This document shows positions 31,850 to 45,077 of a stretch of DNA of 64,000 bases, piece by piece. The notes below the pieces were generated by a model, which saw only the letters and a program-made list of their open reading frames with translations, made no database searches and was not told where the DNA came from. This DNA is from Fasciola hepatica (Eukaryota > Platyhelminthes > Trematoda > Plagiorchiida > Fasciolidae). The DNA lies in NCBI GenBank assembly GCA_948099385.1, contig CANUEZ040000013.1:833001-897000 (forward strand), written 5' to 3'. Position 1 is the stretch's first letter. Every line of letters begins with the position of its first letter. Both the position numbers and the translations under genes were made by a program.

Positions 31850-34752
31850 CTACGCCTAACCCCAGAATTTTTGGTACGGTGCTCCTATCATATTCGGGCA
31901 ACGCTACGGAGAAATGGATGTTCAGACACCGACAGCCTTTGCGTATTTCCTATCCGTACCGGCCATGCTTCTGAGCCGTATACACAGGTGGATGTAACTG
32001 CCGCATCTCAAACCCAACCCTTGATGACTAATCGGATGTCACATCGGCGTCAAAAACCGACTGAAAGTGTCAAAAGCTAACCGCGCTTTCTGTGCCCGCG
32101 ATGACACTTCATCCGATATCCTACCACCTGGTGAGATGCAGCTGCCCGGATAAAATACCTGTCCACTATAAATAAGGCGTACCCTGCCAGGACAGGGGAC
32201 CGTAGTAGTGTTCTACACTTCAGAGGTGCAAAACGCATCCCAAACACAGCGAAACCACTGTTTAAGATACCTAGAAAAATTGCAGCTTACGTGGATCTTC
32301 ACTAAGGAACTCAGAATCGTATGTCAATTCTAAGTCAGACAATTTATTGCCTGAACTAAGGTTGATGCCGCTATTCTTACACGAGGATAACTATCTCCAT
32401 AATTATTTCAGTTACAAAATTGAAAGGGAAGGGTGATCCTGACGAACACCACTTTTTGTGATGACCTCCGGTGACAAATCGTGATAATAACGAAGTCGAT
32501 TTAGGCTATTGGAATACAATGATCGGGAAAAATATGAATTTCTATTGCCCATCCTTCACTGGGAGGCAGTTCCAGAGAAATACGCGGTCGACAGAATCGA
32601 CTGCCGTTTTCAGATCAAGGAAGACAGAGGCTGTGGACCCAAAGAAGGTGTGCCTGTGCACTAAAATTTGTCAAAGAGTGAAGTGTAATCAATTCAACCC
32701 CGACAGGGTCGGAAGCCGGCTTGATTTTCATGTGTGCACATCTCGCGAGTGTTGGATAATTACCAGCAAATTATGCCGATAAGCGGTTTGGATGTGAAAC
32801 TTACCGGGCTAATTCTTCTATTGTCTTCACAAGAGGACCTGTCAATTTCCTTTTTAAATCGGCACAACCACGGATGCATACAATTCCCTGGAAGTTTGCT
32901 TACTTTTAGCTTTCCAACTGAAGAAGCTTAGTAACTCCGAAACCAAAGCTGCCCCTCCGTCCTTGAAAAAGGACGGAGACAACCTGTCCGGCTAAGCAAC
33001 TTTGTAACTCTTCGGAGTACCTATCTCCCGCATAACCTCCATCTTTGATGAAGTGGCGGTTACCTGCGTCATTTCTCGTGCAACCATTATCGGTCTGTGA
33101 GGGTACGGGCTGACTCCTTGTTGATGAACAACCAAGTCACGTTGGCAGTCAGCATCCGTATGGTACGAACCCCAAGTCTGAGGACAATGGAACCTCGAGT
33201 GACAGGACAGAAGATCGACGGTGTGGATTGGTAGAATGAGAGATGAATTTTGTCAGGAAAGTTCAAGCCTCGAGGTTGGGCTGCCCACACCAGGCGGACT
33301 GATACGTCTGCGTGCAACGACGGGTACACGGGCCAATATCTTATATATTTGTTGTTTTACACGAATAAAACGGGGTTATTCGGAGGCAGATAAGACTTCT
33401 CACTGGAGGTAATGGGACAATTCAAAACTCGGTCCACTGCGGATATGGGTCAATCGAATTTCCTCCTAAGATGCTTCGCCCAACGTTCCGGACGACGTTA
33501 CTAAGAGTGAACCAGTGGATCGTCGGTTTTATTGTATGCTTCAGTTACATCTCGCTTCCTTGGACCGGTACCTTTAGTCAAACGGTATAGAATACAGCCA
33601 TTGCCATAGCCACAGCCATCTCCATTTCTCGACATTTCGTAATCCACCACTGCTTGTGGTCTTCCAAACTACTAGTCAGTTGGCCCTTCAGGGTTTTGTG
33701 CATCTCATCGAATGTGGCATCAGGAGGGACGGATCTGCGAACATCTGAGGAACGGATGTAGAAGATTTCCATCGTTCGTGAAGCCTGCTTGAACTAGAGT
33801 CTTGACAACACTGTAAAAACTCCCCTGATCTTTTGCCAATGTCCACTTGTATCCCGGGAACCAGGTTGGATTGATAGTCGCGCAGAAAGCTGTGTCTGTT
33901 TATCGTCTAGAATCAGCTTTGCGGGACGGATGGCTTTCTTGTTGGTGCGATCACGGCTTAGAAGAAAACGAGTAGGTACCGAGGGGTTACCTGAATCTAT
34001 AGGCGTGGACAAAAATGAACGAAAATCTCAGATTGATCCACTCCAGTGGTGAATGATTAGCATGGTCAATCTGATTCCAGAGCGAGGAAGGCGTAAGAGG
34101 CTGCCAGATCATTCTGTAATACATTTTATAGTAGAATTTTGCACTCACCAGAAGCAATCTGTGATCAGAACACAACTAAATGAAAGGATCAGTGTTGTCA
34201 GCTTGATTGGTTGAGATAACGAACGGGCATCCTATGTGACTTTTGGTATATCACAGACAGCCAACCCGGGTGTTAAATTTATCAGTAGTAAACACAACGT
34301 CGGTTGAAAACATCCTTCAAAGTAGATGAGACAAATATTGATGGAATTCATCTTTGGTCTGAGAAGAAATACAGTCAGTGGGCGCATACACAAACACGAC
34401 GAACAAGCATAGACACTTCAGTCTATTGCTGTTGACACGTACAAGACCGTTTGACCGATCTGCACACAAATGACTGTTCACTGGGCATTCAGTCTAGCGG
34501 TGTACGCTCTGTTTTTGTGCTGAGAGTGATCCCTACGCCAGTCTGAACAACATCATTAGACACTGGATCACTTGATATGTGAAGGGTGAAGCGAGAGACC
34601 AAGAGTGTATGCGGGGTGTCAGAAGTAACCACAGATGAGGGATCTTGTATTCGCGTTTCGGAGTTTTGGCGTACATCTATCTGAAAGATTCAAGAGTTCT
34701 ATCGATGACAGCTTCTTGCCGTATCTGTCACAATGTGCGAACATTGAAGGCA
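31850..34752 (-). mobile_element. RTE-like LINE, nearly full length, degenerate
   Basis: RTE-like LINEs encode one ORF with an apurinic-type endonuclease (EN) and a reverse transcriptase (RT). On the minus strand from 34752 I read AFNVRTL (EN start), TLESFR, then LFVVFVYAPTDC at about 34371-34406 (the EN block VVSVYAPTDC), then CSDHRLLLVSAKF (about 34175) and LWNQIDHA. The EN-RT linker follows: RPAKLILDDKQTQLSARLS and DHKQWWITKCREMEMAVA (33.6-33.9 kb). RT blocks are HFIKDGG (33050), RRISPVSFTSKPLIGII (32.84 kb), QAGFRPCRG...IDYTSLFDKF and SGNKLSDLE (32.33 kb). The catalytic Y-A-D-D that should follow SDLE is lost (LTYDSE). Many stops are present and the 3' end is missing after about 31850. 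It lies antisense to FHIP inside intron 4. Confidence 0.88.
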
Positions 34753-37700
34753 GTCAAGTGAAACGAACATATAGGCTTAAGATATGCGTTTGATTTGTGT
34801 CCTACTCCTGAACTATTGCTTTCTTCATAGCCGCCGTAACTCATGGCGTTGCATGGAACCTAAATTTAAGGAGAGGAAATTAGTGAGGCCCTCTACGAGA
34901 AGAATGCCATAGGTTTCTGGACGAATCATGCTTTGTGACTGCCTGGACCGATGGAAAGTTTTTTCCTTTGGAACCTTAGACGGAGCCTCTTACTCAACAC
35001 TCTGACTCACAAAGCAGTGGGACGTTAAGCTAGCACGAGAACGTAGCCAGAGTACTTGTGAATAAACTTCTCCTGGCCAGTAAAATGAAATCTGAATTTT
35101 ATTCCTTCCCTGTTCTGTCTTCACTGGCGTATGTTTATCGATCATGTTTTCGGATTCAGTCCGTGGTCCCACGTACCGGTGAGACAAGCGGAACGTGGAC
35201 GGGGCAACATCGTCTGAGCAGGGGGTTGTCTAACTTAGGCAGGCGATTATTTCTCCCACCTTCAAAAGAAACCTCATGTACTCCACTTCCATGTTAATCT
35301 GGTCGAGGCTTTTCGACCGGCAAACCGATTCTCTCTGCGTGTTTATTTGGTGGAGCGTCCTCTCCGTAAATGCAAGAAGTATACGTGTTGCGGGAACCGG
35401 TTTCACTCTTGAACGATTTAAGAGTGACCCGAAGGCTCGCCGTCATTTACTTGTTTTTATCGGCCCATTTTGAGTTTACTGAAACATCACTGATATCACA
35501 GAGTCAGTAGACATTATGGTGTACTCCAATAGGTACTACTTTATTCTCACAAAGGACGGTCTGTTTGAATGCAAACAAAGGTATTCAATCACTGCAGATA
35601 TCCATCGAGAAACCGATGCAAGACTGTAACAAACAAGCTTGCTTTTTGTAACTTCATCTTTTGGCTATAGCAGTCGCATATATGCGATGCTTTTGAATGC
35701 TTGCGAGAAATATAAATGAAGTCAGTAGAACGAATGGTTTAGGTAGGTTTTTATTCATGGAGCGGTCGGGATCTGAGCACCGGTATAGTTTGCCCGTGAG
35801 TCATCTTTGGCCCTCACTTGCTGGGCTTTGGAGAGCTAAACCACAACTCACTCTACTTTCAACCACTCAATAAATAACACCATGCCAAACCAATTACCTT
35901 ACTGGCTTTAAAGACATTATTCAAAGATATTCGTGAACACTACGTACATGAAACTGAATGAAGCTGCTGAAAGCAAGTTACCGAAGGTCCAGTGAAATCG
36001 ATCGCTGTGTGGGTGCCAGTTTGCTGTCGTTTAAATCCGATAACTCTGAACGGTGTTATGTCATGTAGCATTGAAGCGCAATCGGTGATCAAGAGCTAGT
36101 TTAGATAGCCTGTTGGTAACGTGTGTGCACGACCCACAATCGTGAACCCCCCTCCATTTTGAATTCCAGGTGAATCTCTCGGTGGACACACGTATTGCTT
36201 ATCCTACCTAGGATGAAACAGCTGTTTGGCGCTTCTCTGATTGGCTGAACGCTGATACTGCATTGGGAATCACTTTGTAAACAATGAAAATCATTGCGAC
36301 TAGCGCTGGTTTCTTTTCCTCCCCGACAGGATTTCACTCACTTTATCACATCCTGACATAGGAAAGCTTGCCAAAATCTATCCACAAAGATTTACTGATT
36401 CTGTTCAGCCTCTTTACAAAGACTTGGTGAAACGCATATTCACTTCTTCCTTCGCATTACACACATCGTCATTTTTTCAGCAGGGTAAACCAATGTCTCA
36501 CTATTTCTTACCTAGCAAAGCATTTGCTCAATCCAATTAATGGAATATCACAATTAGCACAAGATTTAGAATAACCGAGGTGCTTACTACCCGCTCACTC
36601 CATTATTTCATTGTTCGTTTTCTGCATTGTAGTATTTGCCTTTTTGACGATGTATACTCGGTTATGCGAAGGTTGAATATTTACCCTTTGGAGTGTATAA
36701 AGCACTTAATTTACTTAACTGCGAACCCCAGGGTATTCTCGACCTCCTCTATGGAACAGTTGCGTCGTAACATTTGCTTACAAAAGTACTTATATTCTAC
36801 CCGACATAGATTCTGACCAAACCAGAGCACATCAAAAAACTCGTCACACCAAGAACCTTGACGTCACTATGTGAATCCCAATTCCTTCAGCACAATTCCC
36901 AGTGGAACTGCATCATAGTTGACTCCATTTCACATCTACCTAAAGGCGTACACAAACACCCACTGAATATATTACCACTCATTTCTCTGAAAATTCATGA
37001 TTAGGGGTTTCCAAAGACGAATGTTCTTCTGTATTCTTGAGAAGAAATTCGCCTCTTTTTGGAATATGTCGAACCCAGGAAAGCTGATTCGGTCTACGAG
37101 GATCAGTAACCTTTATGTTAGATTTGGGGTTCAATGGGTCGTTGAACAGATCCTGAGCTTGATCTGTTTTATGAGCCAAATTCGTTGTTCGCTTCCTTTG
37201 CCCTCAGATATTCCCCGCCGTTCTTGTGAGCAGCTTGCCTGACCGAGCACAGACACACTTCATCGTAGGTTGCGTCCGCCTCACTCAAGTGATTTGGATT
37301 CCACCTAAAATGAAAACAATTTGCTCTCAGGGCTGGTCTGTTTTTGGCTCAGGTAATCTTCCCTGTGGGTGAAAAAATCCTAAAGAGCTCTTTTCTCTAA
37401 CAATTTCCCCTCTCTCATCACATCTTTTTTCCGTCAAATCCATAGCTATGTGGAAATATCTTAGATAAAATCGGGCAACAATTACCGTACATTTCTCTAC
37501 TCTTGACGTGTAGTGTACTGTGTACATCTGACGCTCTGCTTCTACAGATTTTCCTGGGTATTTCAACCATTATCATTGTTCAGAAATGCATATCAGGGAG
37601 AACTGCAAATTTGTTGTTAAAAATATCCGACATAGCATAAGAAAACACAACACTCATTAGGATATTTTTGGATGAAGATGATGCTCATCTGTCTTGACTA

Positions 37701-40700
37701 GTGATAATCACTGCAAATCGAGATCCCTGACTAAACGAGAGGTGAGCCGCGTAGATTAGGGAAAAGAGGTTCCGAATCCATATATAGTTGACTGGTGTTG
37801 CGTTAGTCAACAGTTAATCATTTCACGCGCACTGGTAGCTGGAGAAGGAATGGGGAAAACCCTTGCAAGAGGTGGACGAACCCATATCCATGACTCGTGA
37901 AATGTGTAACCGAATGAAGTGTTCGTGTCATATCTTCGTTAACCCTTAATAATGCAAAACTCCACAGCCCCGCCGCCTAGAAGTCATCCATTGTTCAAAT
38001 CAGTGACAAGCAACATAGCGCTTCGCGAAACAAGCTCTGTATACGATTAGGAACATGATGATTGTGATACTGATGACAGTAATCTGTAGTAGTCGACTTG
38101 CTCCTTGGTTGTTAGATTACTGTGTGTTCATCACATAACATAAATAAATCACTTTGAACACCCCCAGTAATGATGAAATAGATTGGAGTCCGACGCAAAT
38201 ACGATGCGAAAGAAAACTGTAGATCGATCATCATGCACGTGGGTTAGGTTAGATACTACACGCAGGCGATGCTCGTTCATAATCTGTGCAATCTGTCGCG
38301 CAGCGAATCAGACTATTGGGCCCAAAATTTCAATGATCGAATCCCTAAAACAGTACTTATTAGGATAAGCACTACTGTGCCAAAAATGCGAAAGGGAAAC
38401 ACTTAATTGGGTGTTCAGAGTATTTTTGTTTTTTTATTGGTTGAACATTTATTCTCATACTTCAGTTTTCCATTAATTGAACAACAAAATAAGTGATGTT
38501 CCCTGGAAATAAACTGCATTCGCTCTCTAGTTCAGTTCAATGTTTTTGGATGTACCTGAACTACTCGAAAAAGGATACATCTAGGGAGAACACCGATGGG
38601 AGGTGGGTGGGAATCGACCTGTTTTCATTCCGCCCACAGACAAATGAGAGTACTTGCAAACATCCGGGAAAATCGTTCACCAAAACAACAGTGATTTGCG
38701 GAACAGAGAATTGAAGAATTGATGAAAATTCCTCTGTATGATGAACTTTTAATAAATGTTCATAGACTAAAAAATATTGATTTTTTGCCAATTTTGTAAC
38801 TGCAAAAACTAAAGAATTACAATCGTTTCTTCCGAGAAGGGCAAAGGAGCCACTGAGATGTCTCATGCAGGCTAACAAATTGGCTGAAATTATTTGGAAA
38901 AGCAGAAGTTATCATTTAATGGCAGTAAAATCCAGCTCAACTACCGTACTACGCAATGCAGTGCAATCAATTTAAGGTGCATTGTGCGCTATATTATTGC
39001 CTGCATTCTGATAAGGAACACTAAGCTTGCCCAAACGGACCTCAGGCTATAGATTGGTTGAATCTAGATGAATTAATTCTGATTCGCATATCCATTCATC
39101 AGAGTGAGGGTTTTTCCAGACATTCATTATGGACCAGCTGCATAAATTCAGGGATAGTTTGACATTTATCGAAGCTTCCGAGAAACCAAACGTTGGTTAT
39201 TCAAAAATGGTGATTCATGTTTCGCACACATCAGTTATATGCTATATTACAACTCGGACAACCTTTTTTGTACTCAAACACTTTCCCACTCAACCTGTCT
39301 CTCCAAGGAAAGTCATTCATCCTATTCTTTATAGCGTGTCTTTAACAGTTCCACTCCCTTGCAGTGGCTGTTAGACCTTGTGTATGAACATTATTCACTG
39401 AATGAATATTAGGGCTTGAAAATTGTCTTGTCCGGAGAAATGAAGTAGTTTATTCTTAGGCTGGAAGTAGCCGAACACAAGGTAACATTGTAGATGATCG
39501 TATGGGGTTGGTATTGAAGAAAGTGGTATTTATTTTCTCCAAAAGCCGTTAATATTGCTCTTCACTTTTTCCAGTGATTGTGAGTAATGCGAATGGCGAA
39601 TGTTGCGATTATTCAGTCAATACCTTGAGAGTGCATAAATCAGAGAATAGCAAACCAGATTTGAACACAAATTAGACAATCCAAAAGTATTTCCACCCTG
39701 ACAGCATTCTGACTAGGAAACCTATTTTTACCCACCATACTGGTCATCCTACGACGGCATGAGCAGTTTCCATACTGGATAAACCAACACTGGCAAAGCC
39801 AGGAACCGCAGTTTCCTCTGTACATGCCCGCTGATTTGAGACTATTGATCTGACCCACGTGATCCCTTAGAAATGTAGGTTTTTACGTAATAAGTACTTC
39901 ACTAAAGTGCACGCCTGAAACCTCACGCACCCACGCAAACCCGCATTTCTAAAAACACGCGAATTTTTGGACGTAGTGTTTTCCCGGGGCTCCAATCTGT
40001 TCACGGGCGAAATACGTGTGCCTCGGACGCGGAACTCAAGTTAACGTGACCACAGATTTGCAAATGGATGATAAGATAATATTGTCACTCAGACTTTTAT
40101 TTATATATGTTGAACTATTTTCACACATCACCAATTTCTGAGGCCTTTTATGAATCACTCATCAACAGTGCTCCAAACGTTTCTCAACAAGGAGTAAATA
40201 ATTTGTCACTTACAAAGGAAAACTCCAGCTGATCGAAGTAAGCAATGACCATGACCATGACAAATCCTCTACGCTTCATAGCACAGCGAGGGTTTGAAAC
40301 CAGTAGATTAGATTGATAAGAATTACTCCGTTTGCAACCCAGTTCGGGAATGACATTTTATCTGCTCTACGAACTAGCATGCATGTCAGATTGAGCCATC
40401 ATTTATCTGGTGGAAACTCTCATGAACATGAAAGTAGCCAACTTCCGTAGAATAAATTTTCACAATTAAAACATTTGTCGATTTCTTGTCCCGTCACTGG
40501 TCGAAGATCACTGTCCCATTGTAGTCAAGACTTGCCGATAGTGGATTTTCAACGAGACGATCAATGCAGTATGCCACTAGTACACCCCAGGCCTTCTAAC
40601 ACCCTAACTGTGTATCCGTCCATGGAGAATCAGCTTAGCTTTGCCCAGTGTAAACCACCTGTGGTGTCGACATAACATCCACGTATTCATCACAGATCCA

Positions 40701-42489
40701 GTTTGTACAGCAACAGCTGGGCCAGAACTTTGTGCAGCTCAGAAACACGGTCGTTGTGGCTAGAAGATGCAAACAGACCATTGGTATTTGTGAATCGGTG
40801 TCCTCGTGTCATGATAGGAACATCGTACAAGCAACGCTGAGGTCAGGTTTAAGGTGCTTGAGACAAGGGGTCAATTTGAAAGTCAGACGCTTCATGGTGG
40901 TCGGAAAATGTGGTACACCTGCGTTCAGGTAAACTTCCTCGGTGTGTGAAAGTGCGGGACCGGTGCATGGCAGGAAGAACCAATGAGCTTGGTTGTGTAG
41001 TGCTTGGGTTATCCAGATCTATCCATCAAATGGTTGGGGATTACATGCGACAGCCAAAGGCGTGTTTATATTTGAACTCTATCTTCGTTTACTTGACATC
41101 CACTTGTGGATTTCCTACACGTTTTTATTTGCTGTGTATGCCTCGATTTATTTCAACCCCAAGCAACAGAACATGAGGACAGTGAAACCACAGGACTGAA
41201 ACGCAAGTTACCAGATAGATGAACGGAGTTCACTGAACAAATACATCACTTTGACAATCTATCCAACTAAAAATCAGGCCATGTAGAATCATGCGATTTT
41301 GTTGATTTATTGGCAACTACGGTTTAAAAAACAATTCTCTCCACCGGAACTCCTCACCACAGTGGCAACTGATGCACAAGTTGAGTGTTCTCTTGCTCTC
41401 TCGGAGCACTTATTGTGCAATGCTGCCAAGCAGCTTTTGACCGTTAGTGTGTTATATCTGACTCATCGACCAGAATTATTCATAAAATCTCACTAAGTGA
41501 CTTCCACTTCAGACTTTCTGTTTCTGGCCTTGAAAGGAAGTTAGGCGGCGGAAAACTGTCCTCTAGTGTGGGCCTATGAGCTGGCACATTGTTAAATAGA
41601 CGGCCTGATTCAGCACCAGACAGCCCACCGTCGCCGGACCAGAACAGAGGACAAGGTCGGAGTCAACGAAGAGGACACTACGACAACTTCTGTGGAGAAT
41701 CGAAAACAACAGTAGAACCAGCAAAGCGGATCAATGGACCAATGAACGACCAAAAGTTGTCTCAACCGACCGGAGCCGTGTCAACCGGCAGAACCGTTTA
41801 AGGATATCAGTGAACTAATAAGCTTTCATGCAAGAATTTATGATGACCACACATCCTTTATAAACCATTTGTCTTTACCAGTACAGTGAGATGGCTTGAA
41901 GCCAGAGGAGTCTTCCCGCTAGAATTGATGGGTGGCTACAGAACAACAAGTCTTATATGAAACCCATCTAATGTTAAAGTAGCCGGCCCCTATGGAATGG
42001 ATGTCACAAGATTTAGGACAAATGGAATACAATTTTCCTCTGAGTATTGGTTTTTGAGCTCCGTTCCTTTATGAAACATGTGTGAAAGAGAAAGTGAAGA
42101 AATGAGCAGTCCATTAGTTTCATGCTGAAGTTACAGTATATGGTGAAATAATGAATATCATTTCTAGTTCCTGGGGAGCTTCCCATACTTGTGTTTGCAT
42201 GCGAATGCCTATGACGTACGTTTCTGTGCAACAGTCTTGACTTGGCGATAAATAATGAATGTGAACAACTTCTAGGATTCAACCTCAGATTATTGTCCCC
42301 GTCGTCCATCACAAATTTCTATATTAAAATGTGACAATCGATTTAGACGCCTACAACACTCTCCCACGTCGTTTATTTTTTAATGGACAAATTGAAGGAA
42401 GAAGTCGGCGCGAAAAACTCAAATGCACTTTACCATTCTCCGGTCGGTTAATTTGTCAACAACTAACAATTCATTTATGGTATGATTCA

Positions 42490-42660
42490 TCATGTAGTAG
42501 TAGTATGGTTAAGTGCTCCGCTCACATTGATACACCCCGGGTTCGAGTCCCAGTGGGAGGGGGGAGCAGTGGATGTGCACTGCTAATGAGTCCTACCAGC
42601 ACAGTGCTTCCACGGTTTCAAGTGGTGAGCTGTGTGCTGATACTGCAGGATAAATCATAC
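42490..42660 (+). repeat. tRNA-derived SINE with a dead hammerhead-ribozyme relic
   Basis: A perfect RNA polymerase III B-box, GGTTCGAGTCC, lies at 42540-42550, with an A-box-like TGGTTAAGTGCTCCGCTC at 42506-42523. After the tRNA head, GGATGTGCACTG (42571-42582) can pair with CAGTGC...TCC (42602-42611), forming stem I of a hammerhead as in schistosome SMalpha-type SINEs. The core between them reads CTAATGAG where CTGATGAG is required, and the GAAAC core, stems II and III and the GUC cleavage site are missing. It is therefore a non-catalytic descendant of a ribozyme SINE. Confidence 0.65.
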
Positions 42661-42875
42661 TGTATATTATCCATATCCTCTACTTACATTCATACTTATT
42701 TATTCACGGAAAGCGAGCACCGATCCACAGTAAATAATATCTGGACACCACATCTTCCAAGTACTATTGTAACAAGGACGACAACACCGGGTAGGATACT
42801 TGTATTCCAACGACAAAACAAGTCAAGTCATGAAACACATACAGTCGTTTATATGGGCTCTTTTCCAGAGTGCGC

Positions 42876-43220
42876 TCAACCAACATTGCCATTGCCGCTG
42901 GTTTCGCGCTTCGGCTGCGTTCTGGCCAGTTGCCCATGGCTGATAGCTTGCTTCTCTTGGGCATCATTTCTATCCGATTCATCCCGATGTCTCCGTTGAC
43001 GGCTTGATCGGCAGTCCCTCACCTGGGCTATCTTGATGGTTGCAGGAGATCCCGCTGCTTCCGCTCTGGTAATCCGTATGCCTCCTTTTGTCTGCTTCGG
43101 GAAGCCTACGACATATTCGTCGCCTGTTCTTTTGTCTGTGGCCCTCGTTTGGTTCGTCCGTTCGCCTTGACGTTCACGTCGTTTCCTTGTCCCAACATTC
43201 CCTGTCACACTATTTAACAT
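42876..43220 (-). other. Unassigned GC-richer open frame
   Basis: A 114-codon minus-strand frame rich in Arg, Gln, Thr and Asp (for example QRRHRDESDRNDAQEK) stands out from its AT-rich surroundings in composition. The opposite strand is open over part of it too (42331-42999). I recognise no domain. It may be a relic of another mobile element near the SINE. Confidence 0.25.
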
Positions 43221-43984
43221 TCACAAGAGCCCAGAGTATTCGCGCCATTCTTATAAGAGCTGAGGTGCACCACCAGATTGTTCATTAATATTAGACAAGT
43301 TCTTAAATGCCAGAATGGGAAATAGAAAAAGTTGTGCCGGTTGTGCTTCTTTGTTCGAATTATTTGGGAAACTCTGTTAATCAGGGGGCCTTGATTTTGG
43401 ATGCTCAGTGGTATAACCTCTTCCCAAATTTCTTAGATCCGTATGTTTCAAAATAATAATTTGTGTTATCTTTTTTCTTAATAAACGTATTAAATGAGTT
43501 AGATAAAATGCCTTTATTTAATGAACTTCAACGAACGTCTGCTTGAAGCGCTGAGTCATATTGACGGCGTTTTTGTGCTCGATATCGCTTGTGCTCACAC
43601 TGCAAAAATCGTGGCAACAATATACGTGAAAGTCACTGTGATACACTCAGCAACTTTCACATAATTGTGTTTGAACTACTGTGGGAAGTGTATGATGAAT
43701 GAGGTCCTAAATCATTTTTGTTCTTCACCTAGAATCCCATTTCAGTTTGTGCCAGGGTACATGTAGGTTTGGGGCTAATTCTCAAATGACCTCAAGTATG
43801 GATTTGTCACATCAGATTATCCAGCGAGCTGTATTTCTATCATATTTAGTTACACCGGTTTGCACAATGCATGCTGACCATACCAGGACTAGTGTCGTTT
43901 TCTCACCACGGGTTATGCGTAGGAACGAGTAGCTCCATATAGCTCCATCGGTACGGTCTACGTCTGACTCTCTCTCTCTCTCGC

Positions 43985-43987
<3 letters not shown>

Positions 43988-44032
<45 letters not shown>
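43988..44032. repeat. (TA)n microsatellite
   Basis: About 22 TA units, preceded by a short (CT)n run at 43970-43981. Confidence 0.98.
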
Positions 44033-44036
<4 letters not shown>

Positions 44037-45077
44037 GTGAGCACAGTTTTAGCGTAAAATAATATAGAAAACGGATTTCTAATTCAAATTAGCCACCTGC
44101 CACTTACATTCAACAGGTCACTGGGATCACTTTTTAAAATATCCAGCTGAACTTTTTGGAGACAAAGACTAGGTTTCTCACGATATGACATAATGAGAGA
44201 CTTAATTGGGGAACAAATAATTACGACTGAATAAAGAAAGCAAACAAAAATATAAAGATTCAAAGGTACTATATTTTTCCTTAGCTCAATGTAGTTGGAA
44301 TAAGGCTACCTTTACAGACGTAATAGTTTGAAAATAATTGTCATTCGAGAAAATAAGCGGGCAACACATGGGTCTTTCCATGATAAATTAAGTGCTTGCG
44401 GTTTGTGATTGCTAGAGCAGAATGAAACGGTAATCATGGCGTTAATGAAATCGTAACTATGAAATACTCGCTATTAAATTGGCAAAGCGAAAGAAAATTC
44501 ACCACATGAATTTTCTTCTGGTCAGGGTGACAATCCGACATCTATGGATTTAAGACATGTTTGGAACATTATCCAACTGAATGGAAGATAATACGCTTTT
44601 CGGTGTCTAATCTTCACTATGATCAAAGGGTTGCTGACCATTGGGGCTTAGCTACAGATATGATGCAGTGTGTAAGAATCTCTACGATCATGGATCATAA
44701 CGAAACGCTCGCATTTACTCACCCGCTTTGAATCATAAACATACTCTGCACTGCAGTGTCTAATCCGTCAGGTGAGACGTGTCAGCGGAGGAGCGCCTCG
44801 ATTTCAACCTGCAGATTTCTTTAAATTTATCACCGCTTTGCAATTTTCAAGCACATTTTGGATTTCATAAAACGCTATCTACTTCTCATCCGATTTCCTT
44901 ATTTGCGACCAAAAACAGCACTGAAGTTAAATTTTGTGTGGATGTGCCAAGTAAGAAGTTATCTTACCAAGGATGATTTTAGAATACACACGTTTTCCTG
45001 TAGTATCGGATATCGCGATTAGCTTTCAGGTATTAAGTAATACTCTCTGCTGTAACCCGAATGTTGTTTGTTCACAG

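Larger units (their letters stand above)
24766..45077 (+). other. FHIP intron 4 (20.3 kb)
   Basis: This very long intron runs from GTAAGC to TTGTTCACAG. Between 24.8 and 31.8 kb I see only AT-rich sequence, a C/CT microsatellite and a candidate short exon at 28074. A minus-strand RTE-like LINE occupies 31.85-34.75 kb. From 34.8 to 42.4 kb nothing is assignable, although a few minus-strand frames (for example 36337-36101) could be further repeat relics. A tRNA-headed SINE lies at 42.5 kb, a GC-richer unassigned block at 42.87-43.22 kb, and a (TA)n run at 44.0 kb. Confidence 0.75.

Noticed and set aside
35760..35850. tRNA-like pattern on the minus strand (TGGTTTAGCTCTCC with a distant GATCCCGACC)
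   Set aside because: No consistent cloverleaf could be drawn and the B-box is poor.
42331..42999. 222-codon plus-strand open frame
   Set aside because: It runs through the tRNA-derived SINE and the unassigned GC-rich block, with no conserved domain, so I read it as a chance frame.
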